From the NCBI RefSeq assembly GCF_017114985.1, contig NZ_JABXKP010000092.1:18388-82387 (forward strand): DNA of 64,000 bases, read 5' to 3'. A program made the position numbers and the translations under genes. Shown piece by piece: positions 7,689 to 16,468 of this stretch. Origin of the DNA: Nostoc sp. JL33. Its GTDB lineage: Bacteria > Cyanobacteriota > Cyanobacteriia > Cyanobacteriales > Nostocaceae. The notes under the pieces were generated by a model. It made no database searches. It had not been told where the DNA came from and saw only the letters and a program-made list of their open reading frames with translations. The stretch's first letter is position 1; every line of letters begins with the position of its first letter.

Positions 7689-9131
7689 ATGACTAACATC
7701 ACCCACGATATTGTTGCCAAGCTTTGGAATCTCTGTAACATCCTCAAAGATGATGGCGTGACGTATCACCAATACGTCATTGAACTGACGTACCTGCTGT
7801 TCCTGAAGATGGCAAAGGAAACCCGCACCGAAAACCTGCTTCCTGATGGTTACCGTTGGGACGATCTGGAAAGCAAAGCAGCACTCGACCGCCTGGAGTT
7901 CTACAAAGGTTTATTGATCCACCTTGGTAGTCACGGCTCCACGCTCGTTAAAGAAATTTTTGCCAATGCCAGTTCCTCCATCAAAAAGCCCAATACACTT
8001 TCTACACTGGTCACTGAGATCGACAAGCTTGACTGGTACAGTGCTAGGCAGGAAGGTCTGGGCGACGTGTATGAAGGGCTGCTGGAGAAGAACGCCAATG
8101 AAAAGAAATCCGGTGCTGGTCAGTACTTTACACCCCGTCCGCTGATCGATAGTATGGTGCATGTTATGCGCCCTACGTTGGAGGACATTATTCAAGACCC
8201 CGCAGCAGGAACAGGCGGTTTTTTAATCGCCGCCAATCGCTACATACACGAAAACAGCGACCCGGATAGCTGGACAGAAAAACAGCGACGCAAATACCGT
8301 AGCAATACCTTCTACGGTATGGAGCATGTGCAGGATACGCACCGTCTGGCGTTAATGAACCTGATGCTACATGGACTGGAATTTGACCTGCAAGGGGTGG
8401 GTATTCACTACGGCGATACGCTCTCCCCAGAGGGAGAAGCTTTGCCGAAAGCGACGCTGATCCTAACCAATCCACCCTTTGGCTCTAAGAAAGGGGGTGG
8501 CTTACCTAACCGCAAAGACTTTACTTTTCCTACCAGCAACAAACAATTTTGCTTCTTGCAACACATCTACCGTGGTCTCAAGCCTGGTGGTCGTGCTGCT
8601 GCCGTGTTCCCGGACAATGTATTGTTTGACAGCAATTTAGGTAAGCAGATCCGCACTGACTTGATGGAAAAGTGCAATCTACATACCATCCTACGCCTAC
8701 CTACTGGTATTTTCTACGCGCAGGGTATCAAGACTAACGTGCTGTTTTTCACTCGTGGCAAAAAGGAAAAAGGTAATACCCAAGAAGTTTGGGTATATGA
8801 TCTGCGCGCTAATATATCGCAATTTGGCAAGCGTACCCAACTCACTCGTGAACACTTTGCAGAGTTTGAAGTTGCCTTTGGGGATGACCCCTTTGGTAGC
8901 CCAGTAAGTCTTGCCAAGCGAGTAGATACTGGTGAGCAAGGACGTTTCAGAAAATTTACCCGTGACTGGATAGCAGAAATTGGTGACAGCCTAGACATTT
9001 TCTGGGAAGACAAGACTGATGAATTACCTGAACCGACAATGCTCGCACAAGAAGCGATGAGTGAACTGGAAGCCGCACTAGAAGAATTGCGGGGGATTTT
9101 AGAGGAGTTGGGTGAGGAGGTTGAAGTGTGA
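7689..9131 (+). CDS. hsdM: Type I restriction-modification DNA methyltransferase subunit
   Basis: HsdM methylates adenine (N6) in the sequence specified by HsdS. The 480-residue protein has the N-terminal helical HsdM domain (about 1-130), then the methyltransferase domain with DPAAGTGGFLIAA (SAM binding) and the catalytic NPPF in LILTNPPFGSKKGGG. The chosen start is ATG 7689 (MTNITHDIVAKLWNLCN), in line with HsdM N termini; GTG 7677, overlapping the preceding frame, is possible. The stop overlaps the hsdS start (GTGA). It is the first gene of a four-gene operon. No hsdR is nearby. Confidence 0.95.
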   Translation: MTNITHDIVAKLWNLCNILKDDGVTYHQYVIELTYLLFLKMAKETRTENLLPDGYRWDDLESKAALDRLEFYKGLLIHLGSHGSTLVKEIFANASSSIKKPNTLSTLVTEIDKLDWYSARQEGLGDVYEGLLEKNANEKKSGAGQYFTPRPLIDSMVHVMRPTLEDIIQDPAAGTGGFLIAANRYIHENSDPDSWTEKQRRKYRSNTFYGMEHVQDTHRLALMNLMLHGLEFDLQGVGIHYGDTLSPEGEALPKATLILTNPPFGSKKGGGLPNRKDFTFPTSNKQFCFLQHIYRGLKPGGRAAAVFPDNVLFDSNLGKQIRTDLMEKCNLHTILRLPTGIFYAQGIKTNVLFFTRGKKEKGNTQEVWVYDLRANISQFGKRTQLTREHFAEFEVAFGDDPFGSPVSLAKRVDTGEQGRFRKFTRDWIAEIGDSLDIFWEDKTDELPEPTMLAQEAMSELEAALEELRGILEELGEEVEV

Positions 9132-10681
9132 GTGAAAGCCTTGAAATTCCCACCTCTTGGCTTCAGCTACCTCTTGGCGAAGTTATCGACTATGGCAAGA
9201 CGGACAAGACCGAAGATAACCAAATTCCTGCCAATGCTTGGGTGCTTGAACTTGAAGACATTGAGAAGGATACGTCAAAGCTATTACAGCGCCTTTCGTT
9301 CGCTCATCGCCAGTCAAAAAGCACCAAGAATCGATTTACTTTAGGCGATGTGCTTTATGGCAAGCTTCGCCCGTACTTAAACAAAGTTCTTGTGGCTGAC
9401 CGCGATGGTTACTGCTCTACGGAAATCGTACCGCTCAAGCCGAATCAAGCCATCAATGGTCGTTTTCTGTTTTATTGGCTCAAGCATCCTGCATTTCTCG
9501 ATTATGTAAAGTTTGTTAGTCATGGTATTACCATGCCACGACTAGGTACTGAAGCTGCACTACAAGCTCCATTGATATTGGCTCCACTCAATGAACAAAA
9601 ACGCATTGCCGATAAGCTCGACGTACTGGTAGCAAGGGTAGATGCCTGTCGTTCGCGCCTTGATCGCATCCCCCTTATCCTCAAACGTTTCCGCCAAGCC
9701 GTCCTCACCGCAGCAACATCGGGGCAACTCACCGAAGATTGGCGGAACCCAGACAGCACTAACAAGATGGCACGTTGGGTTTCTCTTGAAGACGTTGCAT
9801 CAACGTTGAGTTATGGATCATCCGCGAAGTCATCGCCAGCAGGTTCTGTTCCCGTATTACGCATGGGTAATATTCAACAGGGCAAACTAGATTGGAATGA
9901 TCTGGTCTTCACTTCTGATATAAACGAGATCGAGAAATACCAATTGCTCACTGGAGATGTACTATTTAATCGAACCAATAGTCCTGAACTAGTAGGCAAA
10001 ACAGCCGTCTATAAAGGCGAACGACCTGCTATCTATGCAGGCTATCTTATTCGTGTTCGCTGTAGTGCCGATCTACTTCCTGACTATCTTAACTACTGCC
10101 TCAATAGTCCGGCAGGGCGCGATTACTGCTGGCACGTTAAGTCTGATGCTATCAGTCAGTCAAATATCAATGCGAGGAAGCTCGCAGCATTTGAGTTTGA
10201 ACTGCCACCTATAGAAGAACAAGCAGAGATCGTTCGCCGCACCGAAAACCTCTTTGCCTACGCTGATCGTGTCGAAACCCATTATAAAGCCGCCCACACT
10301 CAGGTCGATCGCCTGATACCTACATTGTTGGCTAAAGCATTTCGCGGCAAACTTGTGCCTCAAGACCCCAACGATGAACCGGCATCAGCGCTGTTGGAGC
10401 GGATTAGGGCTGAACGAGCAACACAACCTGCCAAAGCTAACAGAGCCATAACTCCTAGAAAACCAGCGATGACCAAGATGACTAAAGAATCTGTGAAGGA
10501 AGCAATTTGGCAATTACCCAAGGACAAATTTTCATTCAATGAACTGCGTGAAAACCTCACTGGTGATTATGACTTATTAAAGGATATCCTGTTTGCACTC
10601 CTCAGTGAAGCCGAGCCGATTCTTAAGCAGGTCTTTGATCAAGAGGAGCAAGCGATGCATTTCGTTCGGGCAGGCAAATGA
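9128..10681 (+). CDS. hsdS: Type I restriction-modification specificity subunit with C-terminal extension
   Basis: HsdS determines the DNA target of the complex. Two target-recognition domains are visible: about residues 8-200 (ending LNEQKRIADKLDVLVARVDA and a coiled coil) and about 217-410 (ending LPPIEEQAEIVRRTENLFAY). The central and distal conserved helices have the usual repeat relation. Translation starts at GTG 9128 within the hsdM stop. After the distal helix there is an extra domain of about 70 residues (KESVKEAIWQLPKDKFSFNE to QAMHFVRAG) following a Pro/Lys-rich linker; it is not part of minimal HsdS and may contact the downstream partners. The stop overlaps the ATPase ATG. Confidence 0.93.
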   Translation: MSESLEIPTSWLQLPLGEVIDYGKTDKTEDNQIPANAWVLELEDIEKDTSKLLQRLSFAHRQSKSTKNRFTLGDVLYGKLRPYLNKVLVADRDGYCSTEIVPLKPNQAINGRFLFYWLKHPAFLDYVKFVSHGITMPRLGTEAALQAPLILAPLNEQKRIADKLDVLVARVDACRSRLDRIPLILKRFRQAVLTAATSGQLTEDWRNPDSTNKMARWVSLEDVASTLSYGSSAKSSPAGSVPVLRMGNIQQGKLDWNDLVFTSDINEIEKYQLLTGDVLFNRTNSPELVGKTAVYKGERPAIYAGYLIRVRCSADLLPDYLNYCLNSPAGRDYCWHVKSDAISQSNINARKLAAFEFELPPIEEQAEIVRRTENLFAYADRVETHYKAAHTQVDRLIPTLLAKAFRGKLVPQDPNDEPASALLERIRAERATQPAKANRAITPRKPAMTKMTKESVKEAIWQLPKDKFSFNELRENLTGDYDLLKDILFALLSEAEPILKQVFDQEEQAMHFVRAGK

Positions 10682-12312
10682 AGCTTTTAAGGGTTCACAT
10701 CATTTCTGCTAAAACTTGCGGCGGGCTACTTGATGGACTTGACTTACGGTTGCGAAGTCCATTGAGTGGCTATTCTGGGTTTGAGCCTCTATGTCTTATT
10801 GGACCGAATGGCGCGGGCAAATCTCAGTTTTTGCAAGTGCTAGCAGAGATTTTTCACTCTGTGTTCCACAAGTGTATTCCCAATGAAGAACGTAAGGAAA
10901 GTAATCCCGACTTGCAATTCGAGCTTGAATACCTCATTCAGCCAGAGGATGAGCAGCTACCTGTCCGTGTCCGTATTTCACAGAAAGCCAGTGGTAAAAA
11001 TCGTCTTTTAATCGAGCGGAGAGATGAAGATGCCTACGAATGGATAGGGTGTAAACTAGATGCTCCAAAGACCCACGCACTGCTGCCTCGAAAAGTTGTT
11101 GGCTACACGTCAGGGGATAATGAAACCCTCAGTGTGCCATTCCTTTTAAGTCGCAATGGGTATGCAAAGGATGTGACCGAAAGTGCATTACATGATCTAA
11201 AACCCGATCCAAAATCCGTTCCAGATACTCGGCTGATGCTGATTGACTATGGAACAAATCTTGAGGTTCTTGTGGCTAATCTCCTGTTGGGTGAGCCTTC
11301 CCAGCGGGATTTTCTACTACAGGATGCAAAACTGCAAAATCTGCACTCATTTCGTTGCATTATCCAACTTGCTCACAGTGCAGCCCCTAATAATCCGAAA
11401 AAGAGCAAATCTAATAACAGGCAAAGAGAAGTTCTGATTACAAAGGAACTCCAAACCTCTCTCGACCAGTTCAAGCGCTGCGCTACCTGCTACACCTATG
11501 ACGAAACGACAGAGACGTATACCTTTGATTATTGGATCAATGACCAGACAAGAGAAGCATTTCGCTTATTTTGGAACAGCACGCTTGATTTGTACTCGTC
11601 ATTCCACAAGTTGGCAATGTTAAACGACTTGGTACTTCCGAAGAATATGCGCGTGCTGTTTCGGAAAGCCACTAAATCGATAAGGTTTGCTTCACGTCTT
11701 GTAGAGCCTCATGATGAAGATAAGGTTTTCCGATTTGAACGGGTTGTGTTTACTGCCCAAAGGACTGGCAAAGAGGTAGACTATGTATCGCTCTCCGATG
11801 GCGAGCATCAGCTTGGGCAGATTCTGGGAACGTTTTGTATGTTGTCATCTCCTAATGTACTTTTCCTCCTTGATGAGCCTGAGTCGCATTTCAATCCGCA
11901 ATGGCGAGTGAATTTCATTTCCCGAATACTCGATTTGCCTACGAAAAATGGCGATCGCAGAGAATCTTCAAAAGCTACTGAACAAGAGTGCTTGCTGACA
12001 ACACACTCGCCCTTTGTACCTTCAGATATGCATAGAGACAAAGTTTTTATTTTCAGCAAAGATGAAGAAGGAAAGATTCAAGTCCAAAATCCCTATATTG
12101 AAACATTTGGCACTACATTTGACACAATCATTGAGGAATGTTTTAACGTCCGTCCGCCTATGTCACAAGTTCCTCTAGACAAGATAAAAGAGCTGATGCA
12201 GAGTGAGAATCCCGAAGATATCAGGGTAGGGATGCAACAACTGGGTGATTCTGTCGAGAAAGCATTTCTTGCTGATCGATTGCGGCAATTAACAAATAGG
12301 GATGGGGTATAG
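10678..12312 (+). CDS. Restriction-associated AAA/ABC-type ATPase (RecF/OLD-like, PtuA-like)
   Basis: The 544-residue protein has a split ABC-ATPase head. Walker A is GPNGAGKS (about residues 43-50). The signature-like LSDGEHQLGQ is near 371, Walker B LFLLDEPESHF near 395 and the H-loop TTHSPF near 441. Between the halves is a roughly 300-residue insert that should form the coiled-coil or dimer region. No TOPRIM nuclease domain is visible, unlike OLD nucleases, so nuclease activity would come from the HNH protein encoded next. The ATG overlaps the hsdS stop by four bases. The ATPase-HNH pairing resembles Septu PtuA/PtuB; assignment to that system is inference. Confidence 0.85.
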   Translation: MKLLRVHIISAKTCGGLLDGLDLRLRSPLSGYSGFEPLCLIGPNGAGKSQFLQVLAEIFHSVFHKCIPNEERKESNPDLQFELEYLIQPEDEQLPVRVRISQKASGKNRLLIERRDEDAYEWIGCKLDAPKTHALLPRKVVGYTSGDNETLSVPFLLSRNGYAKDVTESALHDLKPDPKSVPDTRLMLIDYGTNLEVLVANLLLGEPSQRDFLLQDAKLQNLHSFRCIIQLAHSAAPNNPKKSKSNNRQREVLITKELQTSLDQFKRCATCYTYDETTETYTFDYWINDQTREAFRLFWNSTLDLYSSFHKLAMLNDLVLPKNMRVLFRKATKSIRFASRLVEPHDEDKVFRFERVVFTAQRTGKEVDYVSLSDGEHQLGQILGTFCMLSSPNVLFLLDEPESHFNPQWRVNFISRILDLPTKNGDRRESSKATEQECLLTTHSPFVPSDMHRDKVFIFSKDEEGKIQVQNPYIETFGTTFDTIIEECFNVRPPMSQVPLDKIKELMQSENPEDIRVGMQQLGDSVEKAFLADRLRQLTNRDGV

Positions 12313-12313
12313 A

Positions 12314-13369
12314 ATGCTTTTTGGATATCCCGTTTCAGCGGCGACAGCGAATAACTGGCTCCACGAGTGCTTGTGCGAAATTTTACGTTCAATCCATGCC
12401 AGTCTAGAGACAGCAACACCGCTGCCCCTGCCAGCATGGCCTGATATTATTCCAGCGCGATACCGTAAAAGGCTGGAAAAACGCCGAGGACTGGAAGATA
12501 GGTTGAATATTTACAGGATAACTCTGGAAAAGCTTACCACCGCAGAACAGAAACAAATTCTTCAAGCGCTCCATGACCAAAATCAGATTGAACTTCTCTT
12601 GTCTTGCCATCTGAACTGTGAGGCCATCGGTAACTTTCCAGAAGCCATTCATGAGCCAGTAAAAAAACTTTTTGAATTTGGGTTTGAACTTCTCACAACG
12701 CTGGAAATCCGCGATAAGCACTACAAAGCGATTTATGATGAGACTCCTCACGTATGTCCCTTCTGCGGGTGTCAACCTTTTGATGCATTAGGATCGCGCC
12801 GTGAAGCATTGGATCATTACCTAGCAGAAAGCAAATACCCGTTCGCAGGTTCAAACTTGCGTAATCTGGTTCCAATGTGTAATAAATGTAACTCTTACAA
12901 GCTTGCTCAGGATATTCTCGTTAAGAAAGACGGTACTCGTCGCAAGTCGTTTGACCCATATAACTGTACAGAAATCAGACTCTCTCTAGAAAACAGTCAG
13001 CCTTTTGCTGGCACAATTACACCAACTGGTCAAATACCGAAATGGCAAATAGACTTTCAACCTAACACTGAAGAGATAACTACTTGGGATGAGGTGTTCC
13101 ACATTCGAGAACGATATGAAAGAAACGAGTTAGACCCGAAATTCAAAAGCTGGATGGATGATTTTAAACGTTGGTGTAAATCTGCCAAGATTCTGCCTAG
13201 TTCTGACCAAGAATTGGTGGAAGCGATCAATCGTTATGCAACTTATTATGAGGAAATGGGCATTAGCGATCGCGCGTTCTTAAAAGCATCTGTATTCCGA
13301 ATGCTGCACACGCATTGTCAGCAGGGCGATCAACGACTCATTTTCTTTATCATGAGTAATTTAACTTAG
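12314..13369 (+). CDS. HNH endonuclease of the hsdMS-ATPase operon (PtuB-like)
   Basis: The 351-residue protein holds an HNH/McrA-type nuclease core at about residues 147-195: CPFCG, then EALDHYLAES with the first His, then NLVPMCNKCNSYK with the Asn and second Cys pair. The two CxxC pairs should bind a structural zinc. The regions before (helical, about 1-145) and after (about 200-351) match no family I know; the protein is longer than the PtuB proteins I recall. ATG 12314 lies one base after the ATPase stop; ATG 12302 in the same frame would overlap it. It is the last gene of the operon and the only recognisable nuclease in it. Confidence 0.85.
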   Translation: MLFGYPVSAATANNWLHECLCEILRSIHASLETATPLPLPAWPDIIPARYRKRLEKRRGLEDRLNIYRITLEKLTTAEQKQILQALHDQNQIELLLSCHLNCEAIGNFPEAIHEPVKKLFEFGFELLTTLEIRDKHYKAIYDETPHVCPFCGCQPFDALGSRREALDHYLAESKYPFAGSNLRNLVPMCNKCNSYKLAQDILVKKDGTRRKSFDPYNCTEIRLSLENSQPFAGTITPTGQIPKWQIDFQPNTEEITTWDEVFHIRERYERNELDPKFKSWMDDFKRWCKSAKILPSSDQELVEAINRYATYYEEMGISDRAFLKASVFRMLHTHCQQGDQRLIFFIMSNLT

Positions 13370-13693
13370 GGCAAACCCCATAAACTCAATCAATTTTGGT
13401 GTGATTGCCTACCGCACTACTTAATATATGTATCTTAAATGACTAAAGCTCTTGACTATAAGAACTAAATACTATTGATTTAACCTAGTAATACCGTTTC
13501 TTTGTGAAGCTGCGCCAAATCTCTTAATTTCTCATTTCTTGGCGTATTTGCCATACTTGGCGGTTCGTTCTTTATTTATTGCACTATGAGCGCATCTTCA
13601 TACAGAATTGGTATAACCCCTCTTTAATCACTACGGGTAAAGAAAAATACTATACCCAATCTGAACCTTTCTATTATTTTTACAAAAACCGTA
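13370..13693. other. Convergent intergenic region between the defence operon and rplL
   Basis: No gene is seen. The operon and the rplL cluster converge here. I found no clear plus-strand hairpin with a T-run after the HNH stop. Confidence 0.4.
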
Positions 13694-13724
13694 ATAAAAA
13701 AAAGGAGCCTAAGTTAGACTCCTT
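13694..13724 (-). terminator. Rho-independent terminator after rplL
   Basis: On the minus strand AAGGAGTCT-aactt-AGGCTCCTT forms a 9-bp stem (one G-T pair) followed by a run of eight T. It lies 28 bp beyond the rplL stop and should end the rplK-A-J-L transcript. Confidence 0.9.
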
Positions 13725-13751
13725 AATAAAAAACTAATAATAAAATTGTGA

Positions 13752-14141
13752 CTACTTAACAGTCACCTTACCGCCAGCTTCTTCGATGCGCTTCTTAGCA
13801 TCTTCAGCAGCATCCTTAGCAAGACCTTCTTTAACAGCCTTGGGCGCAGCTTCCACCAAGTCTTTCGCTTCTTTCAGACCCAAACCGGTCAATTCCCGGA
13901 CAATCTTCAGCACGGCAATCTTCTTATCAGCTGGAACTGATTCGAGAATAACTTCAAACTCGGTTTGCTCAACAACTTCCGCCTCAGGAGCAGCACCAAC
14001 ACCAGGGCCTGCAAACGCTACGCCAACGGGTGCAGCAGCACTCACACCAAAAGCTTCTTCAATTTGCTTAACTAACTCAGAAGCTTCCAACAAAGAAAGG
14101 GTTTTTAGTTGTTCTAAAATTTGATCGGTTGCAGTAGACAT
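13752..14141 (-). CDS. rplL: 50S ribosomal protein L7/L12
   Basis: L7/L12 forms the mobile stalk of the large subunit that recruits translation factors. The 129-residue protein has the N-terminal dimerisation helix region (STATDQILEQLKTLSLLEASEL), an Ala/Gly-rich hinge (about 35-55) and the conserved C-terminal domain ending AKKRIEEAGGKVTVK. CAGGAG precedes the ATG. It follows rplJ by 93 bp and is the last gene before the terminator. Confidence 0.98.
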   Translation of the reverse strand: MSTATDQILEQLKTLSLLEASELVKQIEEAFGVSAAAPVGVAFAGPGVGAAPEAEVVEQTEFEVILESVPADKKIAVLKIVRELTGLGLKEAKDLVEAAPKAVKEGLAKDAAEDAKKRIEEAGGKVTVK

Positions 14142-14234
14142 TGATATAACTCCTGTAATTTTGATTATTTATTTGTCATGGGTCATTAGTCTTTAACTAT
14201 AGACTCTTGACTCTTGACTGATGAACTACTAAGT

Positions 14235-14909
14235 CTATTCAGCAGCCGTTTCAGTACTGCTATCTTGTACAGCAGAGGTTTCGGTATTGCTATCTTGTAC
14301 AGCAGCCGTTTCGCTACTGCTATCTTCTACAGCAGCCGTTTCAGTACTGCTATCTTCTACAGCAGCGCTTTCGGTGCTACCACCAGCTTGCTCTTGGTCG
14401 GCCACAGCCTGCAAAGCACGAGCCAGTGAACCAGGAACTTCGTTGATACCCACAGCAATCTTGGTAGCCAAGGCGTTGATAGCCCCAGCAATTTGGGCAA
14501 TGAGTTGTTCCTTAGATGGCAAGTCTCCCAGTACCTTGACATCAGGTTCTTTGAGTAGGCGACCTTCCAGTACACCACCGCGAAGTTCTGTCTTCTTGCT
14601 GACTTTTTGGAATTCTTGGTATGCCTTAATTGCCGATGAAAAATCTTCTTTTACCAGCAAAAAGGCGGAAGAACCGTTGAGCAATTCCGACAAAGGCTGC
14701 CATTTTTCATCATCTTTAATGGCAATGCCCATTAGAGTGTTCTTCGTCACCTTACAAACGGTGCCACTAGGACGCAGCCGCCGCCGTAAGTCTGTGATTT
14801 CAGAAACTGTTAGCCCCTGATAGTCAATTACCAGTGCCAGAGTTGACTGACTCAAAGTTTCTTTGAGGTCAGCTACTATCTCTTTTTTATTTTCTAGTGT
14901 TCTACCCAT
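14235..14909 (-). CDS. rplJ: 50S ribosomal protein L10 with repetitive acidic C-terminal tail
   Basis: L10 anchors the L7/L12 stalk to 23S rRNA. Residues 1 to about 178 are a normal L10 (MGRTLENKKEIVADLKETLS, LVIDYQGLTVSEI, KVTKNTLMGIA). About 45 further residues form a tail of repeated ten-residue units such as STETAAVEDS, encoded by a 30-bp DNA repeat; most L10 proteins stop before it. A very strong ribosome binding site (AAGGAGGTGAG) lies just upstream on the minus strand. rplA is upstream after a 300-bp leader and rplL downstream. Confidence 0.96.
   Translation of the reverse strand: MGRTLENKKEIVADLKETLSQSTLALVIDYQGLTVSEITDLRRRLRPSGTVCKVTKNTLMGIAIKDDEKWQPLSELLNGSSAFLLVKEDFSSAIKAYQEFQKVSKKTELRGGVLEGRLLKEPDVKVLGDLPSKEQLIAQIAGAINALATKIAVGINEVPGSLARALQAVADQEQAGGSTESAAVEDSSTETAAVEDSSSETAAVQDSNTETSAVQDSSTETAAE
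14241..14381. repeat. 30-bp minisatellite encoding the L10 tail
   Basis: Four full units of 30 bp begin at 14241, 14271, 14301 and 14331, with a partial fifth from 14361. Each reads AGCAG-CGTTTC-CTGCTATCTT-TAC with few differences. The period is a multiple of three. Confidence 0.9.
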
Positions 14910-14929
14910 TCCAATCTCACCTCCTTAAA

Positions 14930-15209
14930 ATAATCGGTGAAGTGCCCTACTTGTACGTTTTTTCTAAACCTGAACCCAAACAACAAACCCCAGCTAATCT
15001 AGCCGGGGTTGAGTATTAAGACTCTTAACGCCATAGTTATCACACCTTTTTTTATGGGTGGTAATTCTGACTATTAGAGTTTTAACCTCGGCAGGATATT
15101 TAAGCTTTTAGCACCTGCTGTCTCCGGCTTTGCCTATTTAATTTAAAGTTAGGAGTGAGGAGTGAGGAGTTAAAAATAAAACTCATAACTCTTAACTCCT
15201 AACTCTTAG
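14930..15209 (-). promoter_or_regulatory. rplJ leader region with hairpin (candidate L10 autoregulatory leader)
   Basis: The gap between rplA and rplJ is long for a ribosomal operon. It contains a strong hairpin on the minus strand, AACCCCGGCT-agatt-AGCTGGGGTT (14986-15010), without a long T-run. In many bacteria the rplJ leader binds the L10-L12 complex to control translation; a similar role here is inferred from position and folding only. The upstream part (15148-15205) is a degenerate TAGGAGT-type heptamer repeat arranged as an inverted repeat. Confidence 0.5.
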
Positions 15210-15923
15210 TTAACCAGCTTCGCTCAGTTTCAAATCTCGTAGGGCGGTGACATCAATTTTAATCGATGGCCCCATTGTGGCTGACACATAAAATGTGCGC
15301 CAATAACGACCTTTAGCTCCTGAAGGACGGTTACGATCAATCGTCTCCTGCAATGCCTTCAGGTTGACTAACAAATCTTCAGGCGAGAATGTTGTCTTAC
15401 CAAACATAACATGGACAATACCAGTTCGATCAGCTCGGAATTCTAATTTACCAGCTTTGAATTCTGCGATCGCACCTGCTAAATCAAATGTTACGGTTCC
15501 ACCTTTGGGCGATGGCATCAAACCACGCGGCCCAAGCAACTTACCCAGCCTTGCCACCTGTGGCATCACATCGGGTGTGGCGATCAGCTTGTCAAAATCC
15601 ATCCTACCTTTCTGGATTTCGTCAATCAGTTCTTCTGAACCTACTATATCAGCACCAGCGTTGCTTGCTTCGTTTACCTTTTCGCCTCTGGCTATCACCG
15701 CCACCCGAACGATTTGTCCTGTACCTTTGGGCAGTGCTACCGTTGTCCGCAACTGTTGGTCTGTATACTTGGGGTCAATTCCCAGGCGGACATGCGCTTC
15801 CGCAGCTTCGGTAAATTTAGCTGTTGCTGTCTCTTTGAGAAGGGTTAAAGCCTCTAGGGGTAGATAGTCCTTATCTTCTACTTTTGCTTGCAGCGTCTGC
15901 AAACGACGCGATATTTTTGGCAT
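15210..15923 (-). CDS. rplA: 50S ribosomal protein L1
   Basis: L1 forms the second stalk of the large subunit and guides release of deacylated tRNA. The 237-residue protein is of standard length, with TVALPKGTGQ, DIVGSEELI, GPRGLMPSPKGGTV (the L1 signature) and the C-terminal SATMGPSIKIDV. CAGGAGAA precedes the ATG. It lies 113 bp after rplK and is followed by the rplJ leader. Confidence 0.98.
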   Translation of the reverse strand: MPKISRRLQTLQAKVEDKDYLPLEALTLLKETATAKFTEAAEAHVRLGIDPKYTDQQLRTTVALPKGTGQIVRVAVIARGEKVNEASNAGADIVGSEELIDEIQKGRMDFDKLIATPDVMPQVARLGKLLGPRGLMPSPKGGTVTFDLAGAIAEFKAGKLEFRADRTGIVHVMFGKTTFSPEDLLVNLKALQETIDRNRPSGAKGRYWRTFYVSATMGPSIKIDVTALRDLKLSEAG

Positions 15924-16036
15924 TTTGTTCTCCTGGGGTAATTCCGAAGCTTCGCCTCTCCCCCGATAAATTTTACTTATTTGTCCCTTGTCATTTGTCC
16001 TTTGTCATTTGCTAGTTTTTTGCTAATGACCAATGA

Positions 16037-16462
16037 CTAATCCGTGACTGTTATACCCATATTCTTAGCCGTTCCTCCCACAATCTTCATTGCTGCGTCT
16101 ATGTCGTTAGCATTGAGATCGGGGAGTTTCGTTTGGGCTATTTCTTGCAATTGTGCTTTGGTAATTGACCCAACCTTCTTTTTGTTGGGTTCATTCGAGC
16201 CTTTTTCAACTTTCGCCGCCTTGCGAATCAGCACTGATGCTGGTGGCGTCTTGAGTACAAATGTGAAACTCCGGTCTTCAAAAACCGAAATTTCTACAGG
16301 TATCACCATTCCAGCTTGATCTGCTGTCTTGGCGTTGTACTCTTTGCAGAACATCATGATGTTGACGCCGTGTTGACCCAATGCGGGCCCCACTGGCGGT
16401 GCTGGGTTGGCTTTTCCAGCATTCAGGGCCAATTTAATGACCGCTACTATTTTCTTCGCCAT
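16037..16462 (-). CDS. rplK: 50S ribosomal protein L11
   Basis: L11 binds the GTPase-associated centre of 23S rRNA. The 141-residue protein shows the expected MAKKIVAVIKLALNAGKANP, the PPVGPALGQHGVNIM signature and a C terminus near DIDAAMKIVGGTAKNMGI. It starts six bases after the nusG stop, so nusG and rplK are closely coupled. Confidence 0.98.
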   Translation of the reverse strand: MAKKIVAVIKLALNAGKANPAPPVGPALGQHGVNIMMFCKEYNAKTADQAGMVIPVEISVFEDRSFTFVLKTPPASVLIRKAAKVEKGSNEPNKKKVGSITKAQLQEIAQTKLPDLNANDIDAAMKIVGGTAKNMGITVTD

Positions 16463-16468
16463 TTGTAT

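Noticed and set aside
7166..13751. An hsdR gene for the type I system
   Set aside because: No DEAD-box/SF2 motifs or frame of sufficient size are present; neighbouring genes are housekeeping.
13786..15867. Long open frames on the plus strand opposite rplL, rplJ and rplA
   Set aside because: They mirror strongly conserved ribosomal genes, have no recognisable domains and result from codon bias on the other strand.
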